NCBI GenBank assembly: GCA_030844895.1
Contig: CM061233.1
Span: 60,971,468-61,035,467, forward strand
DNA: 64,000 nt
DNA from: Ambrosia x helenae
Lineage: Eukaryota > Streptophyta > Magnoliopsida > Asterales > Asteraceae
Reading direction: 5' to 3'
The notes below the pieces were generated by a model. It saw nothing but the letters and a program-made list of their open reading frames with translations. It did not search any database and had not been told where the DNA came from. Shown here in pieces: positions 1 to 12,162 of the stretch. Position 1 is the first letter of the stretch, and each line of letters begins with the position of its first letter. Position numbers and translations under genes: made by a program.

Positions 1-1826
1 GAATAGCTAAATTATTTTAGCCACCTAGGTTTGACATGACGACTTTTTGATTTTGGTTTATGTTTTGGATTTGGATTTTATAGTTGGATTTATGTTTTAG
101 TAAGAAACTTGTTTATGATTCTATGATGTGTGTGCGTACTTTTTACTAATTTATGATCTTTTGATGTTCCACGAGTGTCTTAGTGAATGTCTTTCATGTT
201 TGGATGCTTGTTAGAATTACTTGCTTTGTGCTTGTAATTTACTTTATGGTTTTAGGCCTGAATTCCATAGGAACATTGATTGTGAGTTTAGAGGTAATTA
301 GTATTCTTCCTACTCTTGAGACCGAGAGGTGATAGGTAGTCAGATTTGTCTTTGGTGCTAGAGGTTTAGGCTAGAAACGCTGAGAGATCAGGTTTTCCTA
401 GGTTCTCTAGTATTATTTGCCTATCTGTGTCATAGATTGACTTTACAGGTTACTCCTTGCACTTTAGGGTGTAATGTGATTGGAGAGTGAGAAATCTAAA
501 CCAGTCTAGCGAGTACTTTAGCATAGTTAGTGAGACCGAGAGGTGATCTAACCAATCAGTGAGATTAGTAGTCTTTAGGATTCCTTTTCGGTCAGTCTTG
601 GTAAATGATCCGAGAGCCACTAGGATACTAGAGGTGAATATTATAAGATCCTGATTGCCAACATAGTTTCCAAAGCCGGGGCAGTTCCAATTTCATTAGT
701 AGGATTCGATACCTAGGTGGTTGCCCTTCCCATCTCTGATTTCCTCCTTAGTGATCCTCTACTATCTATTAATTTAAGTCTTTTAATTTATTTGCTTTAG
801 TAATTAATTAATATAAAAAATCACAAAAAAAATCCGATTTGCTAGGCTAGGAGTCGATAGAGGTCTAGTACCGAGAGTCGCCACATTGTGTCCACGGATC
901 GATATTCCGGACTTACTTGCTCTGCTACACTGCGACCGGTGCACTTGCCGTTAGTGTGTGGTTCAGCGGGTTTTTCCATTTTTAAAACTTGACCCGAATT
1001 TATTTAATACACAATTTCACACATCAAGATACCCCCTAGGTCTAGAAATCAATCTAGTTCGTCAACTTAGGTTAGCGTGCTAGTATTTGGAGTTGGAGTA
1101 CGACACAAGTATAACAAACTAATATAATAAATTAATTAAAACGTGTAGTCCATTCTTGAGGGTGAGAAATCTAACTCGAGATTGCTAGGTAACTAACTAG
1201 GCATTGTTCGGTAGTTGACAAGCGCTAGGGCGGGAGTCGCTACTTGTCCGTATTTAGAGTTTTCCTAGGTTTTCTTCAGTAGAGTTTAAGTTTGCTTCAT
1301 AGTTTGAGGGTTTTAATCCAGGAGAGGTTTTAATCTGATTTATGTGGGATTTTGGTACGCTAGGGGGATCCAGATCCATTTTAGCATTTCTACACTTGTC
1401 CTACCTTGAGTCTAGTGAGTCATCCTTGACAGGAGGTTTATTAGGGAAGAATAGGGTCTCAAGTTAATTACCAGATTCAGGATTTATTGCTAGTGTCTAG
1501 GGATTTTACCTAAGTAACTAGCCTTCTTCTTATCTGACTTCTCCAAGTTCCTAGTTTCGTTTAAGCAGTTGAGGTTATTTTATTTATATTTAGTTTCTTC
1601 TAAGTTTATAATTATTAGTTTAACCCCCCATATAAGTATCTATTTATTTAGGCTAGTATTCGGTAGAGGTTGTGATCTAGAGTTGCATTCGCGTCTTTGG
1701 GTTCGATACTTGGTCTTATCTGTTTACTGCTTTGCGACCGGTACACTTGTCGTGCGTGTGTAGGTTTTAGGTGAGTCGTTTTAATTAAAGCTTGTGTTAT
1801 TTTTATATATACATTTACACACATCA
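1..1826 (+). mobile_element. Athila-type Ty3/gypsy 5' LTR, left end outside the window
   Basis: The segment ends in CACACATCA at 1826 and is followed after six bases by a primer-binding site, which marks it as the 3' end of a 5' LTR. No coding frame is convincing. It is internally repetitive: the stretch around 928-1027 (GCGACCGGT then GCACTTG, ending CACACATCAAG) recurs in diverged form at 1736-1828, and the words GAGACCGAGAGGTGAT recur near 318 and 532. The LTR therefore contains two related blocks about 800 bp apart, or is a fusion of two LTR ends. Assignment to Athila is inferred from the tRNA-Asp primer site. Confidence 0.6.
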
Positions 1827-1832
1827 AGTTTT

Positions 1833-1850
1833 TGGCGCCGTTACCGGGGA
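1833..1850 (+). promoter_or_regulatory. Primer-binding site, tRNA-Asp type
   Basis: TGGCGCCGTTACCGGGGA is complementary to the 3' end of plant tRNA-Asp except for one base. Athila-type gypsy elements use this primer. It fixes the LTR boundary just upstream and the plus orientation of the element. Confidence 0.85.
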
Positions 1851-1966
1851 CGCAATTGGCATTCTTGATTACTTCCCAAACCGTTTGTCTGGTCCTTTAC
1901 TTTGTAAATAGGTTTTGTTTTTACCTGTTATTATTATTTATTATTTTTTATTTGTTTTTATTCGTA

Positions 1967-1988
1967 ATATATATATATATATATATAT
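1967..1988. repeat. (AT)n microsatellite
   Basis: About eleven AT dinucleotides in the leader between the primer site and the gag start. Confidence 0.9.
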
Positions 1989-2007
1989 TCTTTTTAAAAT
2001 ACTAACA

Positions 2008-2321
2008 CGTATTTTCAGCCGCAACCATACCAGTCGTACTAGCCTTCATACCCACAGGCTAACCGGTGGTTTTACCCTGCAACATCTGAGTTACTAGATA
2101 GAATAAAAAGTCGGTCTGATCGTCTACAAGCTGAGATGTATGAGGAAAGGCATGGTGGAAGCTCGTCAGAATATCCACCTAGCCAACATTTGTATCCACA
2201 TCCCGATTATCGGGATGTCTCATCTCACACTAGACCCGACTTTGCCGCCTTTCTTGCTAACTCAGACGCCTTCCTTGCTAATCAACAGCTCATGCTCAAT
2301 CCACATAACTTTTCGACCTAA
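2008..2321 (+). pseudogene. Gypsy (Athila-type) gag N-terminal fragment
   Basis: A frame rich in Gln, Pro, Tyr and Ser (containing RSDRLQAEMYEERHGG) runs from the leader to a stop at 2319-2321. At least one in-frame stop lies near 2040, upstream of the first ATG at 2136. Repeated AFLAN words occur near the end. The position after a tRNA-Asp primer site is that of gag, but only the first part is present and no zinc knuckle follows. Homology breaks at about 2322, where minus-strand CACTA sequence begins, so the fragment was cut by rearrangement or insertion. The gag call rests on position rather than on a recognised domain. Confidence 0.45.
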
Positions 2322-3867
2322 TTTTGTTTTTCCTAAAAGGAAGACATGTAATAAAATGTTGAGTACATACAATTATATTTTTCGCCCTATTACTAAAATA
2401 CATAAATATGATTAGCTTACCAGGCGAATGCGATGCTCGTCAAACCCAATAGATCCACCTGTATGTCTGGAGATACCTTCACCCTCCTTAGTGTGGTTTG
2501 CTCTCGCTTGCTCAGAGTTTTTTAGCCATTTTTCATTGCTCCAACCCTAGAAACAGAAATTAAAAATATTCACAAATCCAGACTATTGTTGTTATAATAT
2601 ACAAAAGAATAAAAACAATTTATAACTCCCTTACCAAACACAATTGCTTCCACACTTACTTAGACACCAAATCAGGAATAAATTTACACATTTTGTTTAA
2701 TTTATATTCGGTTTTCTCAATAACCTTTCCGGCATCTGTGGCCATCTTTTGAGATTTTTGTCTAAAATCCCTCATGATGTCACTATACCATTTCTTAAGG
2801 ACATTGCGGAATACATCATATATGTTTTTTTTCACTTTCTGGATCCTAACAGTAAAGGGTCTGTACAAAATTGAAGTAAAGTTTAAAATCAAAACTACAA
2901 GAATATTTTCGCCTCTAAGCTAGAATCAAATTTTACTTTACTATAATAAGATATACTAATAATTAAAATGAAATCTTACCCCGAAACGAACAAACATGCT
3001 AGCCAGTACATCCTTTGGGAGTCATTTGAATGTGGGCCAAGGTCCATCATAATGCTCCAATAGTATATCTTTGATTGAACTATGAACTTCACGACTAGAA
3101 AACCTACCATATTGAAATTAATAAGTATATTTGTAACATGAATAAACAGCAAAAATAAAATTTTAGAAATTAAAAAGATACCATTCCCCGGTTCATTCAT
3201 TATGTTTCTTCCCAGAGGTATTATGAGGCATGTCTCTGTTGCAAGGCTTTTTGTTGAGAGGAAAACTCTGCATCACCCTCACTACTATCATCTTGAATGT
3301 CATTGTATGCACCATCTTGATCGACATTCTCATCTAAACCCCTAGTGGCATGTCTCCCTGAACCATCATCATCACTACTAACAGGACTGTCATTTAAATC
3401 CCTAGTGGTGTGTCTCCCTGAACCAGCAGGAGCATCACTACTAATAGGACTGCCATCTAAACCCCTAGTATCGTGTCTCCCTAAACCAGAAACACCACTA
3501 CTAATAGGGCTTCCATCTAATCCCCCACCATGACTGGCGACATGTCTCCCTGAAGTATATTTAGAAGCACCAACACTGCTAATTGGGCTTTCATGGGATG
3601 CCTTACCACGATGTCCAACATATTTTTGTTTCCCTAAGATAGGTCCATTACGTCCTTTACCATGATAACATACGCGACTCCCTGAAGTATACATTACTAG
3701 ACCATCGTAATCACCACTGCCAACATCATTTTCATGTGATCTTCGACCATGATGCTTAGGTCCATTACGTCCTTTACCACGATAACATACGTGACTCCCT
3801 GAAGTATACCTTACTAGACCATCATCATCACCACTACCAACATCATTTTCATGTGATCCCCCACCAC

Positions 3868-4518
3868 TGTAAGGACAAAAAGGATTGTTGAAACCTCTTT
3901 TGCTAACCTTAGTCTGATTCCTACTTCTGCCAAAATATTCTAAGTATGAAACTTCTGAAGAAAGAAGACACAAGTATTGAAGAAGGATTCCACAAGTACT
4001 GAAGAGTAAAGATCAGGTCTACTGAAGAACTACTGAAGACAAACTACTCATCAGTAGTTTGTCACTCACCAGCACTTGTAATAGAATCTTTCCACCGCCC
4101 TTATGTTTCAGTAGTTTATTAGTTTATTATTACTTTATCTTTTGTACAAGTTCCAAGACTACAGCCTGTTGCAGTCTTGCTTTTGTAACAAGGTTCATGT
4201 ATTTGTTTGTCTATAAATAGATGGGTTAATCCCTCTGTTTTAGACATTGATTTTAATTGAAAACTGAAATCCTTCAGAGCTTAAACTTGAAATTCCATTT
4301 CATATTCTGAGAATCTATTTGCTTATTTATTATCATATACATTCATTGCTTAGATTCTCATTAACTGTCTTTAGTTTATAAACATCGAGGGGGAGTAATA
4401 ACTCCTGTTGATAGTGAAACTTTATAACTTATTCCGCTGCAAAACTGCTTTCATTAAACTTGCAAAACACATAAGTGTTCACAAGCAAGAAACTGTTAAA
4501 GAGCATACTGATCCAACA
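3868..4518 (+). repeat. Copia-1 5' LTR
   Basis: 651 bp, TG...CA bounded, matching 22415-23100. A TATA box (TATAAATA, 4212-4219) is a plausible transcription start region. It contains many copies of CTACTGA, ACTTCTGA and TCAGTAG words. Relative to the 3' LTR it lacks a few short blocks, for example after the word AAAGATCAG near 4010. Confidence 0.92.
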
Positions 4519-4520
4519 AT

Positions 4521-4532
4521 TGGTATCAGAGC
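4521..4532 (+). promoter_or_regulatory. Copia-1 primer-binding site
   Basis: TGGTATCAGAGC, two bases after the LTR end, complementary to the initiator tRNA-Met 3' end as in most plant copia elements. Confidence 0.92.
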
Positions 4533-6671
4533 ACTGGTTTATCTGATCAAATATCAATATAACAAATTGAGAATCAGACACATGCTCTTATTGATATTCA
4601 ATAAAGGATAAAAGTTCACTTTTTTCAACATCCATCACTTTGAGAGAAACTTGACAAATCTATACTCTCAAAAATGGATCCTCATAATACTGGTTCTGCC
4701 AATAAGCCTGCTATGCTTGTTCGTTTAGAATATAACATATGGCAGAAAAGGATGGTACATACTCTGTCTCAGACCAACACTGGTTGTTGGAAATCTGTGA
4801 TATATGGTCCTCACAAACCAGTAAATATAAACCTTGAAACTAAAGTTGAAATACCAAAGGACCCAAAAGACTACACAGATGAAGATTTCCTTAAACTTGA
4901 GCTTGATGCCAAGGCTTTCTCTATGTTGGCAATGGCACTCCCAAATGAAATCTACTCTGGACTTTTACATTGTGAAAGTGCCAAAGAGCTTTGGGACTAC
5001 CTAAAAGAGCAGTTTGGAGGAACTGAAGAGGTGATTGCCAACACCAGAGAAATTCTGGCTCAACAATATGAAACATTTACTCATATTAATGGGGAAAATT
5101 TGACACAACAGTTTGAAAGATTCTTCTCATTAATTTTAGAGTTAAAATTAAATGGTCAGACCTACACAAATGTAACTATGCTTCATAGATTTTTAAGGTC
5201 ATTACCAAAAAATGGGAAACTTACTCCATAGTCCTCAGATCTTCACCAGATTTTAACTCCCTCACCCTTACAAAGTTACATGGGAGATTGCTAACTTTTG
5301 AAAGAGAAATTGATCAAAAGAAAAGGTTGCAAAGTTCTGGTAAAACAGTTGATGACTATGTACCAAGTAGTACAACACTTTTGGGACAAGACTCACCTTC
5401 TTGTCCAAATAATTTTGGATCTTTTAACAACATTGACATAACTGCTGGGATCTCATCAGAAAGATCATACCCAACTTATGACAATGATGAAAATAGTCAA
5501 ACTGCTGATAACATGTGTTTTATCATGGATGACTTGAAAATTTTTAGCAGTGATGACTTAGAGGAAATGGACATTTTACACCAACTGGCCATGTTAAGTA
5601 TTAAAACTAAGAAATTTTACAAAAGGTCAGGAAGGAAATTTCCAGGACTGAACAGTTCAACAAAAGTTGGTTTTAACAAATCTAAACTTAGATGTCACAA
5701 GTGTCAGTAGTTGGGACATGTGACAACCGTCACCCTTATCTTTTAGCAAATTGTCAAATTTAGTCCCTATACTTTTCAATGTTTTCAAATTTATTAAAAC
5801 GTGAGTTATTTTTAAATCTTTAATTTAAACGTGAAAAGTTTAAAAAAAAATTTGGGGAAATATCATCTTTTTTTATTCAATTTGTTTTTTTTAAATAAAA
5901 ACATAAGTTTATTAAATAAATTGATAAAAAGATTAAATTTATAAAGTTTTCAAAGCGTTTTGGTTAATTTATCTTAACTTGGTTAGTGTATTTTAAAGGA
6001 AACTTAACTGAAATCACTATAAAGTTAATCAAGTAAACTAGAGGGACTAAACTTGCCAATTCTCAAAAGTTTCAACCTCATTCCCTCCTTGTTGCATTCT
6101 GTCGCGTCTGGTAGTCTTGGTCGGCCGGAAATCGACTCCTGCGAACACCTAGGTTGAGTAATGGTGTGTTATAATAACTTTTAATCATCCAAAAACGTTT
6201 CCACATGATTGTTCAATCGGTTACTGTAAATAAATCGTGCATTAAACGTTTTAAATCAGGTTTTAAGTTTGTAACCGCCGAAATATTAACTTTGCATCAA
6301 TGGCACGTTTTAGTCGATTAACCATATAAATAATTGGTCCAAACATTTTCTGCACTCGCCTTCTTCATAACCCACATAAAAATCCGTTCCAGTTCGCGTC
6401 CAAGCTTTGGTAATTCGGCCCCATGTTTGTGGTTGTGAAATCACCGTTTTCGGCTCAGTTCGTTGTTGTAAGTCGTATATTATTGTGCCGTTTCGTTTAC
6501 TAGTTGATTCCGATCAATAACCCTCTATTACAGATCGTGTATCATGTCTTATTCGAGTTATTGATTTTGTGTTAGGGTTAGGGTTTATGTAGGATGAATT
6601 GGGGAGGAAGATGAACTAATACTATTAGTTAAAAAGAGTTTCAATTGAGATATTTACAAACAAACTAATTC

Positions 6672-6726
6672 TGGTCTAGTGGTTAAGTCACTTATCCCCT
6701 AAACCATGGGTCACAGGTTCGAGACC
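6672..6726 (+). promoter_or_regulatory. tRNA-like pol III promoter module in the LARD LTR
   Basis: TGGTCTAGTGG (6672-6682) fits the A box and GGTTCGAGACC (6716-6726) fits the B box. A T-run follows shortly after. The acceptor stem does not pair as in a functional tRNA, so it looks like a tRNA-derived SINE head or captured tRNA relic. The same module is in the 3' LTR at 12108-12162, so it predates insertion. Confidence 0.6.
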
Positions 6727-7414
6727 CAGCCACCACCAACCTTTTTAGCATTTTTTTTCTTTTTAATTTCTTTTATTTTGTTATTATATATAATACATAT
6801 AATTTTAGAATATTCATAATAAATTCATTTTTGATCCAAAATTTATAAAAATTTAAGAGTAGCTTCTTGACACCATAAAGCAAATTTCCACACTTTTATT
6901 TTTCTGGAAAATGTATTATTTTATATTGTTATTGATTTAATTTGTGTTAACCATATTTAATTGATTAAAAATTCATTTTTAATGATTTTAATCTCAAACT
7001 TTTAGGATAATTATTTCTCATCATCATGAACTGAAATAAAAATTATTGGTTCAGAAAACACTTATTTTTATTAATTATCTTATTTAAACATGATTTAATT
7101 TCATAAAATCAATTTTAAATATAAATAAGTTTATAAAAATTATGGGAAATTTTCTTTCATTAATTAACATCAGAAAGTATCCATTTTCTATAAAAATGGC
7201 ATTATTGGATCATATCTTGTATTATTTATTCTATTTATATTTAAATTAGATATAATAAATTGTTTAGTTAAGTATAAATCATAAAATGTATTTCTTGGAT
7301 ATTTTTATATAAAATAGAAAATGTTTATAAGTATGGGAGACAAAGTGTTTTAATCACATATTTAATTCTAAATCGTGATATATTTATTTCAAAACTATTG
7401 TTCAAGTTATTATT

Positions 7415-8084
7415 AACAACTTCATCTTCCCTACACAAGTCTAGTAAATCCTAATGCCTTAGATGTTGGATGCCTTAGACTTTTAAGTCATTTTCCTCAT
7501 AGTATTCTATCATATATAGGTTGAGTTATTCGGAATTCTAAATCCTTTACGACGAACTTTTGTGGAGTTTATACTTAGCGAAACTGTGAGTATATCTTTC
7601 CCCTTTTTACTATTTACTCTTTTGGGGTGACTCATGTACAATTATTACTAAACTTATGTGTATTATTTGCAAAGCAAAGTGCTCATTGATATGTTTTGTG
7701 TGAATTGTATGAACGATTTGTCAAAGTCATTAACCTTTGGGCCGCACCTAACAACTTCATCTTCCCTACACAAGTCTAGTAAATCCTAATGCCTTAGATG
7801 TTGGATGCCTTAGACTTTTAAGTCATTTTCCTCATAGTATTCTATCATATATAGGTTGAGTTATTCGGAATTCTAAATCCTTTACGACGAACTTTTGTGG
7901 AGTTTATACTTAGCGAAACTGTGAGTATATCTTTCCCCTTTTTACTATTTACTCTTTTGGGGTGACTCATGTACAATTATTACTAAACTTATGTGTATTA
8001 TTTGCAAAGCAAAGTGCTCATTGATATGTTTTGTGTGAATTGTATGAACGATTTGTCAAAGTCATTAACCTTTGGGCCGCACCT
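7415..8084 (+). repeat. 335-bp tandem duplication inside the LARD 5' LTR
   Basis: 7415-7749 and 7750-8084 appear identical by eye. The junction shares the AACAA word with the distal end. The 3' LTR has a single copy, so the duplication arose after insertion or in one LTR only. Confidence 0.93.
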
Positions 8085-8166
8085 AACAATGAGTAGTACT
8101 ACGAATTATATCCCTTGGTTACTTACGTGAACGAGTTAAGTCCTTGGTCATTGTTATGGTTTTTCT

Positions 8167-8221
8167 TGAACGATGTGTGAACGATCATTGAACGATGTGT
8201 GAACGATTATTGAACGATGTG
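8167..8221 (+). repeat. Short TGAACGATGTG minisatellite in the LARD LTR
   Basis: Five close copies of TGAACGAT separated by GTG or CAT/TAT; the 3' LTR copy lies at about 13268-13322. Confidence 0.75.
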
Positions 8222-8579
8222 AGGCTTGATTTTGACCCTTTTACATATTACAATATCATAGCACATAAATTGCTAAACACTTTACTATTATATGTATTCA
8301 AACAGGGTATGCTCACCAATACATTTTTGTATTGATAAAATTATTTTCGTACATGTTTCAGGTTATTTGAGATGCATTCGTTAAGCTTTCGGATTCATAT
8401 TTAGATTTTGATTCATTGTATTTCAGTTTAGGTGATATTTAGAATCGTTGTATTTCATTTCAATGTAATAAACTATTTAATCAATGTATCAATATTTACA
8501 CTTTTAGTCCATGAGCTATTGAACAATCGTCACTACGTGACACCTCGATGTTTCCGCCATCGGTTGGGGTGTTATAGAT

Positions 8580-8592
8580 TGGTATCAGAGCC
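8580..8592 (+). promoter_or_regulatory. LARD primer-binding site
   Basis: TGGTATCAGAGCC, three bases after the LTR end, complementary to initiator tRNA-Met. Confidence 0.88.
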
Positions 8593-10414
8593 ATGGTTAT
8601 AGGGAATTAGGTTATTAGAATGCCTTTTAGCCTAGTCTATAACTAACTTTATATTCACGAGTCCTCTCGTTTATATTTCTCTTATTTCCTATTATTTTCT
8701 TTCAAGATATTTTCGTTATGATTATTTCTCGTTATTCTTTCGATATTTTTCTTGGCGAAGAAGACACTCGTATTTCACAAACGAAACGATATCATCAAGT
8801 TAGGAGTGGTATCCATACCTTGGTGATTAGTTTCACTCCTCTATATGTTATTTATCTTAGGATTATATCTTTGAGATAGGAGTGACATCCACACCTCAAA
8901 GGGTATTTCCTTCAAAAGAAACTTAACCACTAAGTTGGGAGTGATATCCTTAATTTAGTGATTGGTTTCACTCCATAATCGTCCTCAATTTTGAAATACA
9001 TCTTTGAGTTAGGAGTGAAATCCACATCTCAAGGATCTGTTTCTGCATCTCGTTTTTAATCTCGCTAAAGTTTTGGAATTTACTAGTGATGGGGCACGTG
9101 CAATCTAGAAGGATGAGCGCCTGTATCCTGAGTTTTCTGTTTAGGCCTGGCATTTCGCATAAATCCCAATCAGACGAGGGACCCGTATGCCGACCTGGGA
9201 ACTCTCGGGATGAGCATTCACTTATAGGCTAAAGTACGCTCCCACAAGTCACTAATATCATTTCAATTACTTTGGTTAGTCAAAGTTTTCTATGGAAACA
9301 ATCTCAATGTCGATATTTATGTTTTGTTCATCATTTGAAGACTTAAATGATAAATTAAGAATTTTCTTAAATATTGGTAATCTATTACATACGTTAATTT
9401 TATCATTCACGTCATTTTAAATCTTGGTCTTTTAAAACACATTAGATTTACACATACTTCAGGGGATGGTTTCATTTTGCATTTTACAACATATTTTAAA
9501 GGTCAAATATAAACCTTTTGTTTTCATATGACGTATCCAATATATGTTTTTGGGAGAAATTTGCAACTAATAATAAGCCTTATAACATTTTTCAAACTTG
9601 ACATCTCATAAACACATGAAAATGTGTATTTACGAAGATTTTTCAAATGAACCTATTTTGAATCTAAAACACACTTTGATTTCTAAAAAAAGTTATCCTC
9701 ATACATCACTACTATTCTTTCAACTATATCACAAATATTGAGCAAACACGTTTTAATAAACAAAAATTTATTTTATTACACTCGCACTAATTATTAGCAG
9801 TTACTCTTACAACACTGGTTTTTGAGCATTAATTTAACTCATTTACTTTCATTTTGAACGATTTACTCGATTTATATTATACTATTCTTTCAATCGAAAA
9901 TTTTATGCTATCCTTATATACTTACATAGTGCACATTTAGTATGCACATTTTCTGCGGAAACGGACTAGGAGTCTGACCAAGAACCTACCCATTACTACC
10001 TCTTCATTAGATCATTGACTAATAGCTAGCATTTTCGATAAGAACGTTTTACACAAGTTTCAATTCGGCATCATGGAGTCTTTCTTTTGACCATGCACAC
10101 ATAAAGACCAAATCTTGTATAAACTTACACACTCTGCTATTGAAATCATGTTGCAAGTCCTTAAGTAAGTTCAGTTAGAAAACTTTTCTAAAGTAGGGGA
10201 GGCTGCTTCATCAGCGACTCTGCTCTCATCAATTACATACTTTCCCAATCTTTTTCTCATTGTAAACCCTCCACTTTCTAACTTTTACCTTGGATACTAA
10301 ACCACTACTTTAATTTTTTATATATGATGAATTTTTTTTACCTACTTGACTTTTTCAACGCCTTTTATTTCATAGTAACCAACACTTGAAAGAAATTTAG
10401 AGACGAAATTTTCT

Positions 10415-10427
10415 AAAGTAGGGGAGA
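10415..10427 (+). promoter_or_regulatory. LARD polypurine tract
   Basis: AAAGTAGGGGAGA abuts the 3' LTR start, in a context (GAGACGAAATTTTCT upstream) typical of the 3' end of gypsy pol. Confidence 0.8.
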
Positions 10428-11374
10428 CTGTGACAATCGTCACCCTCATCTTTTAGCAAATTGTCAAATTTAGTCCCTATACTTTTCAACGTTTTCAAAT
10501 TTATTAAAACGCGAGTTACTTTTAAATCTTTAATTTAAACGTGAAAAGTTTAAAAAAAAAGTTTGGGGAAATATCATCTTTTTTTATTCAATTTGTTTTT
10601 TTAAATAAAAACATAAGTTTATTAAATAAATTGATAAAAAGATTAAATTTATAAAGTTTTCAAAGCGTTTTGGTTAATTTATCTTAACTTGGTTAGTGTA
10701 CTTTAAAGGAAACTTAACTGAAATCACTATAAAGTTAATCAAGTAAACTAGAGGGACTAAACTTGCCAATTATCAAAAGTTTCAACCTCCTTCCATCCTT
10801 GTTGCATTCTGTCGCGTCTGGTAGTCTTGGGCGGCCGGAAATCGACTCCGGCGAACACCTAGGTTGAGTTATGGTGTGTTATAATAAATTTTAATCATCC
10901 CAAAACGTTTCCACATGATTGTTCAATCGGTTACTATAAATAAATCGTGCATTAAACGTTTTAAATCAGGTTTTAAGTGGGTTTTAAGATTGTAACCGCC
11001 GAAATATTAACTTTGCATCAATGGCACGTTTTAGTCGATTAACCATATAAATAATTGGTCCAAACGTTTTCTGCACTCGCCTTCTTCATAACCCACATAA
11101 AAATCCGTTCCAGTTTGCGTCCAAGCTTTGGTAATTCGGCCCCATGTTTGCGGTTGTGAAATCACCGTTTTCGGCTCAGTTCGTTGTTGTAAGTCGTATA
11201 TTATTGTGCCGTTTCGTTTACTAGTTGATTCCGATCAATAACCCTCTATTACAGATCGTGTATCATGTCTTATTCGAGTTATTGATTTTGTGTTAGGGTT
11301 AGGGTTTATGTTGGATGATTTGGGGAAGAAGATGAACTAATACTATTAGTTAAAAAGAGTTTCAATTGAGATAT

Positions 11375-12084
11375 TGTAACACCCCGCCCGTCTCATCACC
11401 AATATTGTCCGCTTTGCCCATCCAGAGCTCACGGATTTGTTTTTGGTTACCCAAGTGGAGACTTCCCAGGAGGTCACCCATCCTGAAATTTCTCCCGCCT
11501 GAGCACGCTTAACTGTGGAGTTCTTCACACTATGGGTTTCTATGGTTTACTATACGATCTTTGGAAGTCCCGGGGGAAACCATGAATGTGCGGGTTAGCA
11601 CAACGGGGAAATGTGAATAGATCTATTGGGAGTGACCAACCCCACTCGTCGGCTTGGAGGGCCGGGCGGGTGCATATTGTCTCAAACAGGAACAGGTTTA
11701 CTATTCGGGCACAACATCTGGTTTGCGAGTTAGTAATGGTTTTCCAATCGTAGTAGTAACAAAACATACGCCTAGCTAGCGTACTTTGGTATACATTTTG
11801 CATAGTATTGACAGGGTGAACATGGTAACACTTTTGGAACTTGGTAATGTTTGATAACATTTTGCAAAACTTATGAACTCACCAACTTTATGTTGACTTT
11901 TTAAGTATGTCTTTCAGGTTTAAACTTTGGTAACGGCACGGTTGGAGTAGGTGACAGTTGGGATCGGGAATCCTAGAGGTTTAGAATTGGCGTTCAGGGA
12001 ACCAGAGTCTTAGATGCATCTTTCCGCTGCGTTGGCAAAGGCACCAAACGTTACAACCGACGAGGGAAAAGTCGGGGTGTGACA
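11375..12084. mobile_element. 710-bp composite solo LTR: inverted Cassandra piece plus gypsy LTR
   Basis: Bounded by TGTAACACC...GTGTGACA with target duplication GATAT at 11370-11374 and 12085-12089. The first ~150 bp match the Cassandra LTR at 43643-43790 in the same plus-strand direction, meaning antisense to the 5S-like RNA. The part from about 11540 matches the minus strand of the gypsy LTR at 38632-41441 (compare 39110-39290). The two LTR types are therefore joined head to head within one target-duplicated unit. No internal region or second LTR is seen. Confidence 0.75.
11459..11524 (-). repeat. 5S rRNA-like segment (Cassandra-derived)
   Basis: On the minus strand it reads CAGTTAAGCGTGCT, then GGATGGGTGACC and TCCTGGGAAGT, the A-box and C-box blocks of the plant 5S rRNA internal promoter. 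The 5S gene is incomplete, so this is a derived pol III promoter rather than an rRNA gene. Confidence 0.82.
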
Positions 12085-12107
12085 GATATTTACAAACAAA
12101 CTAATTC

Positions 12108-12162
12108 TAGTCTAGTGGTTAAGTCACTTATCCCCTAAACCATGGGTCACTGGTTCGAGACC
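12108..12162 (+). promoter_or_regulatory. tRNA-like pol III promoter module, 3' LTR copy
   Basis: Counterpart of 6672-6726. The A box here is TAGTCTAGTGG (one change) and the B box GGTTCGAGACC is intact. The composite LTR inserted only about 20 bp upstream. Confidence 0.55.

Larger units (their letters stand above)
5719..8576 (+). repeat. 5' LTR of the LARD-like element
   Basis: 2858 bp, matching 10429-13676. It differs by a private 335-bp tandem duplication (7415-8084) and lacks the 710-bp insertion seen in the 3' copy. It carries a tRNA-like module (6672-6726) and a telomere-like word (GTTAGGGTTAGGGTTT, near 6572). No ORF is credible. Confidence 0.9.
8577..10428 (+). other. Internal region of the LARD-like element, no gene
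   Basis: No ORF over about 60 codons is believable. Between about 8800 and 9045 there are four diverged repeats built on AGGAGTGATATCCACACCTC and GGTTTCACTCC. Near 10178 a sequence reading TTTTCTAAAGTAGGGGAGGC resembles the true PPT at 10415. The remainder is AT-rich without recognised content. Confidence 0.75.

Noticed and set aside
3345..3533. Plus-strand ORF of 62 codons
   Set aside because: It is the antisense shadow of the repeat-coding exon of the CACTA gene.
6672..6745. Functional tRNA gene
   Set aside because: A and B boxes fit, but the flanks do not form an acceptor stem and the sequence lies inside an LTR present in both copies.
11540..11860. 106-codon minus ORF
   Set aside because: It lies within LTR sequence and has no protein-like features or counterpart in the related LTR.
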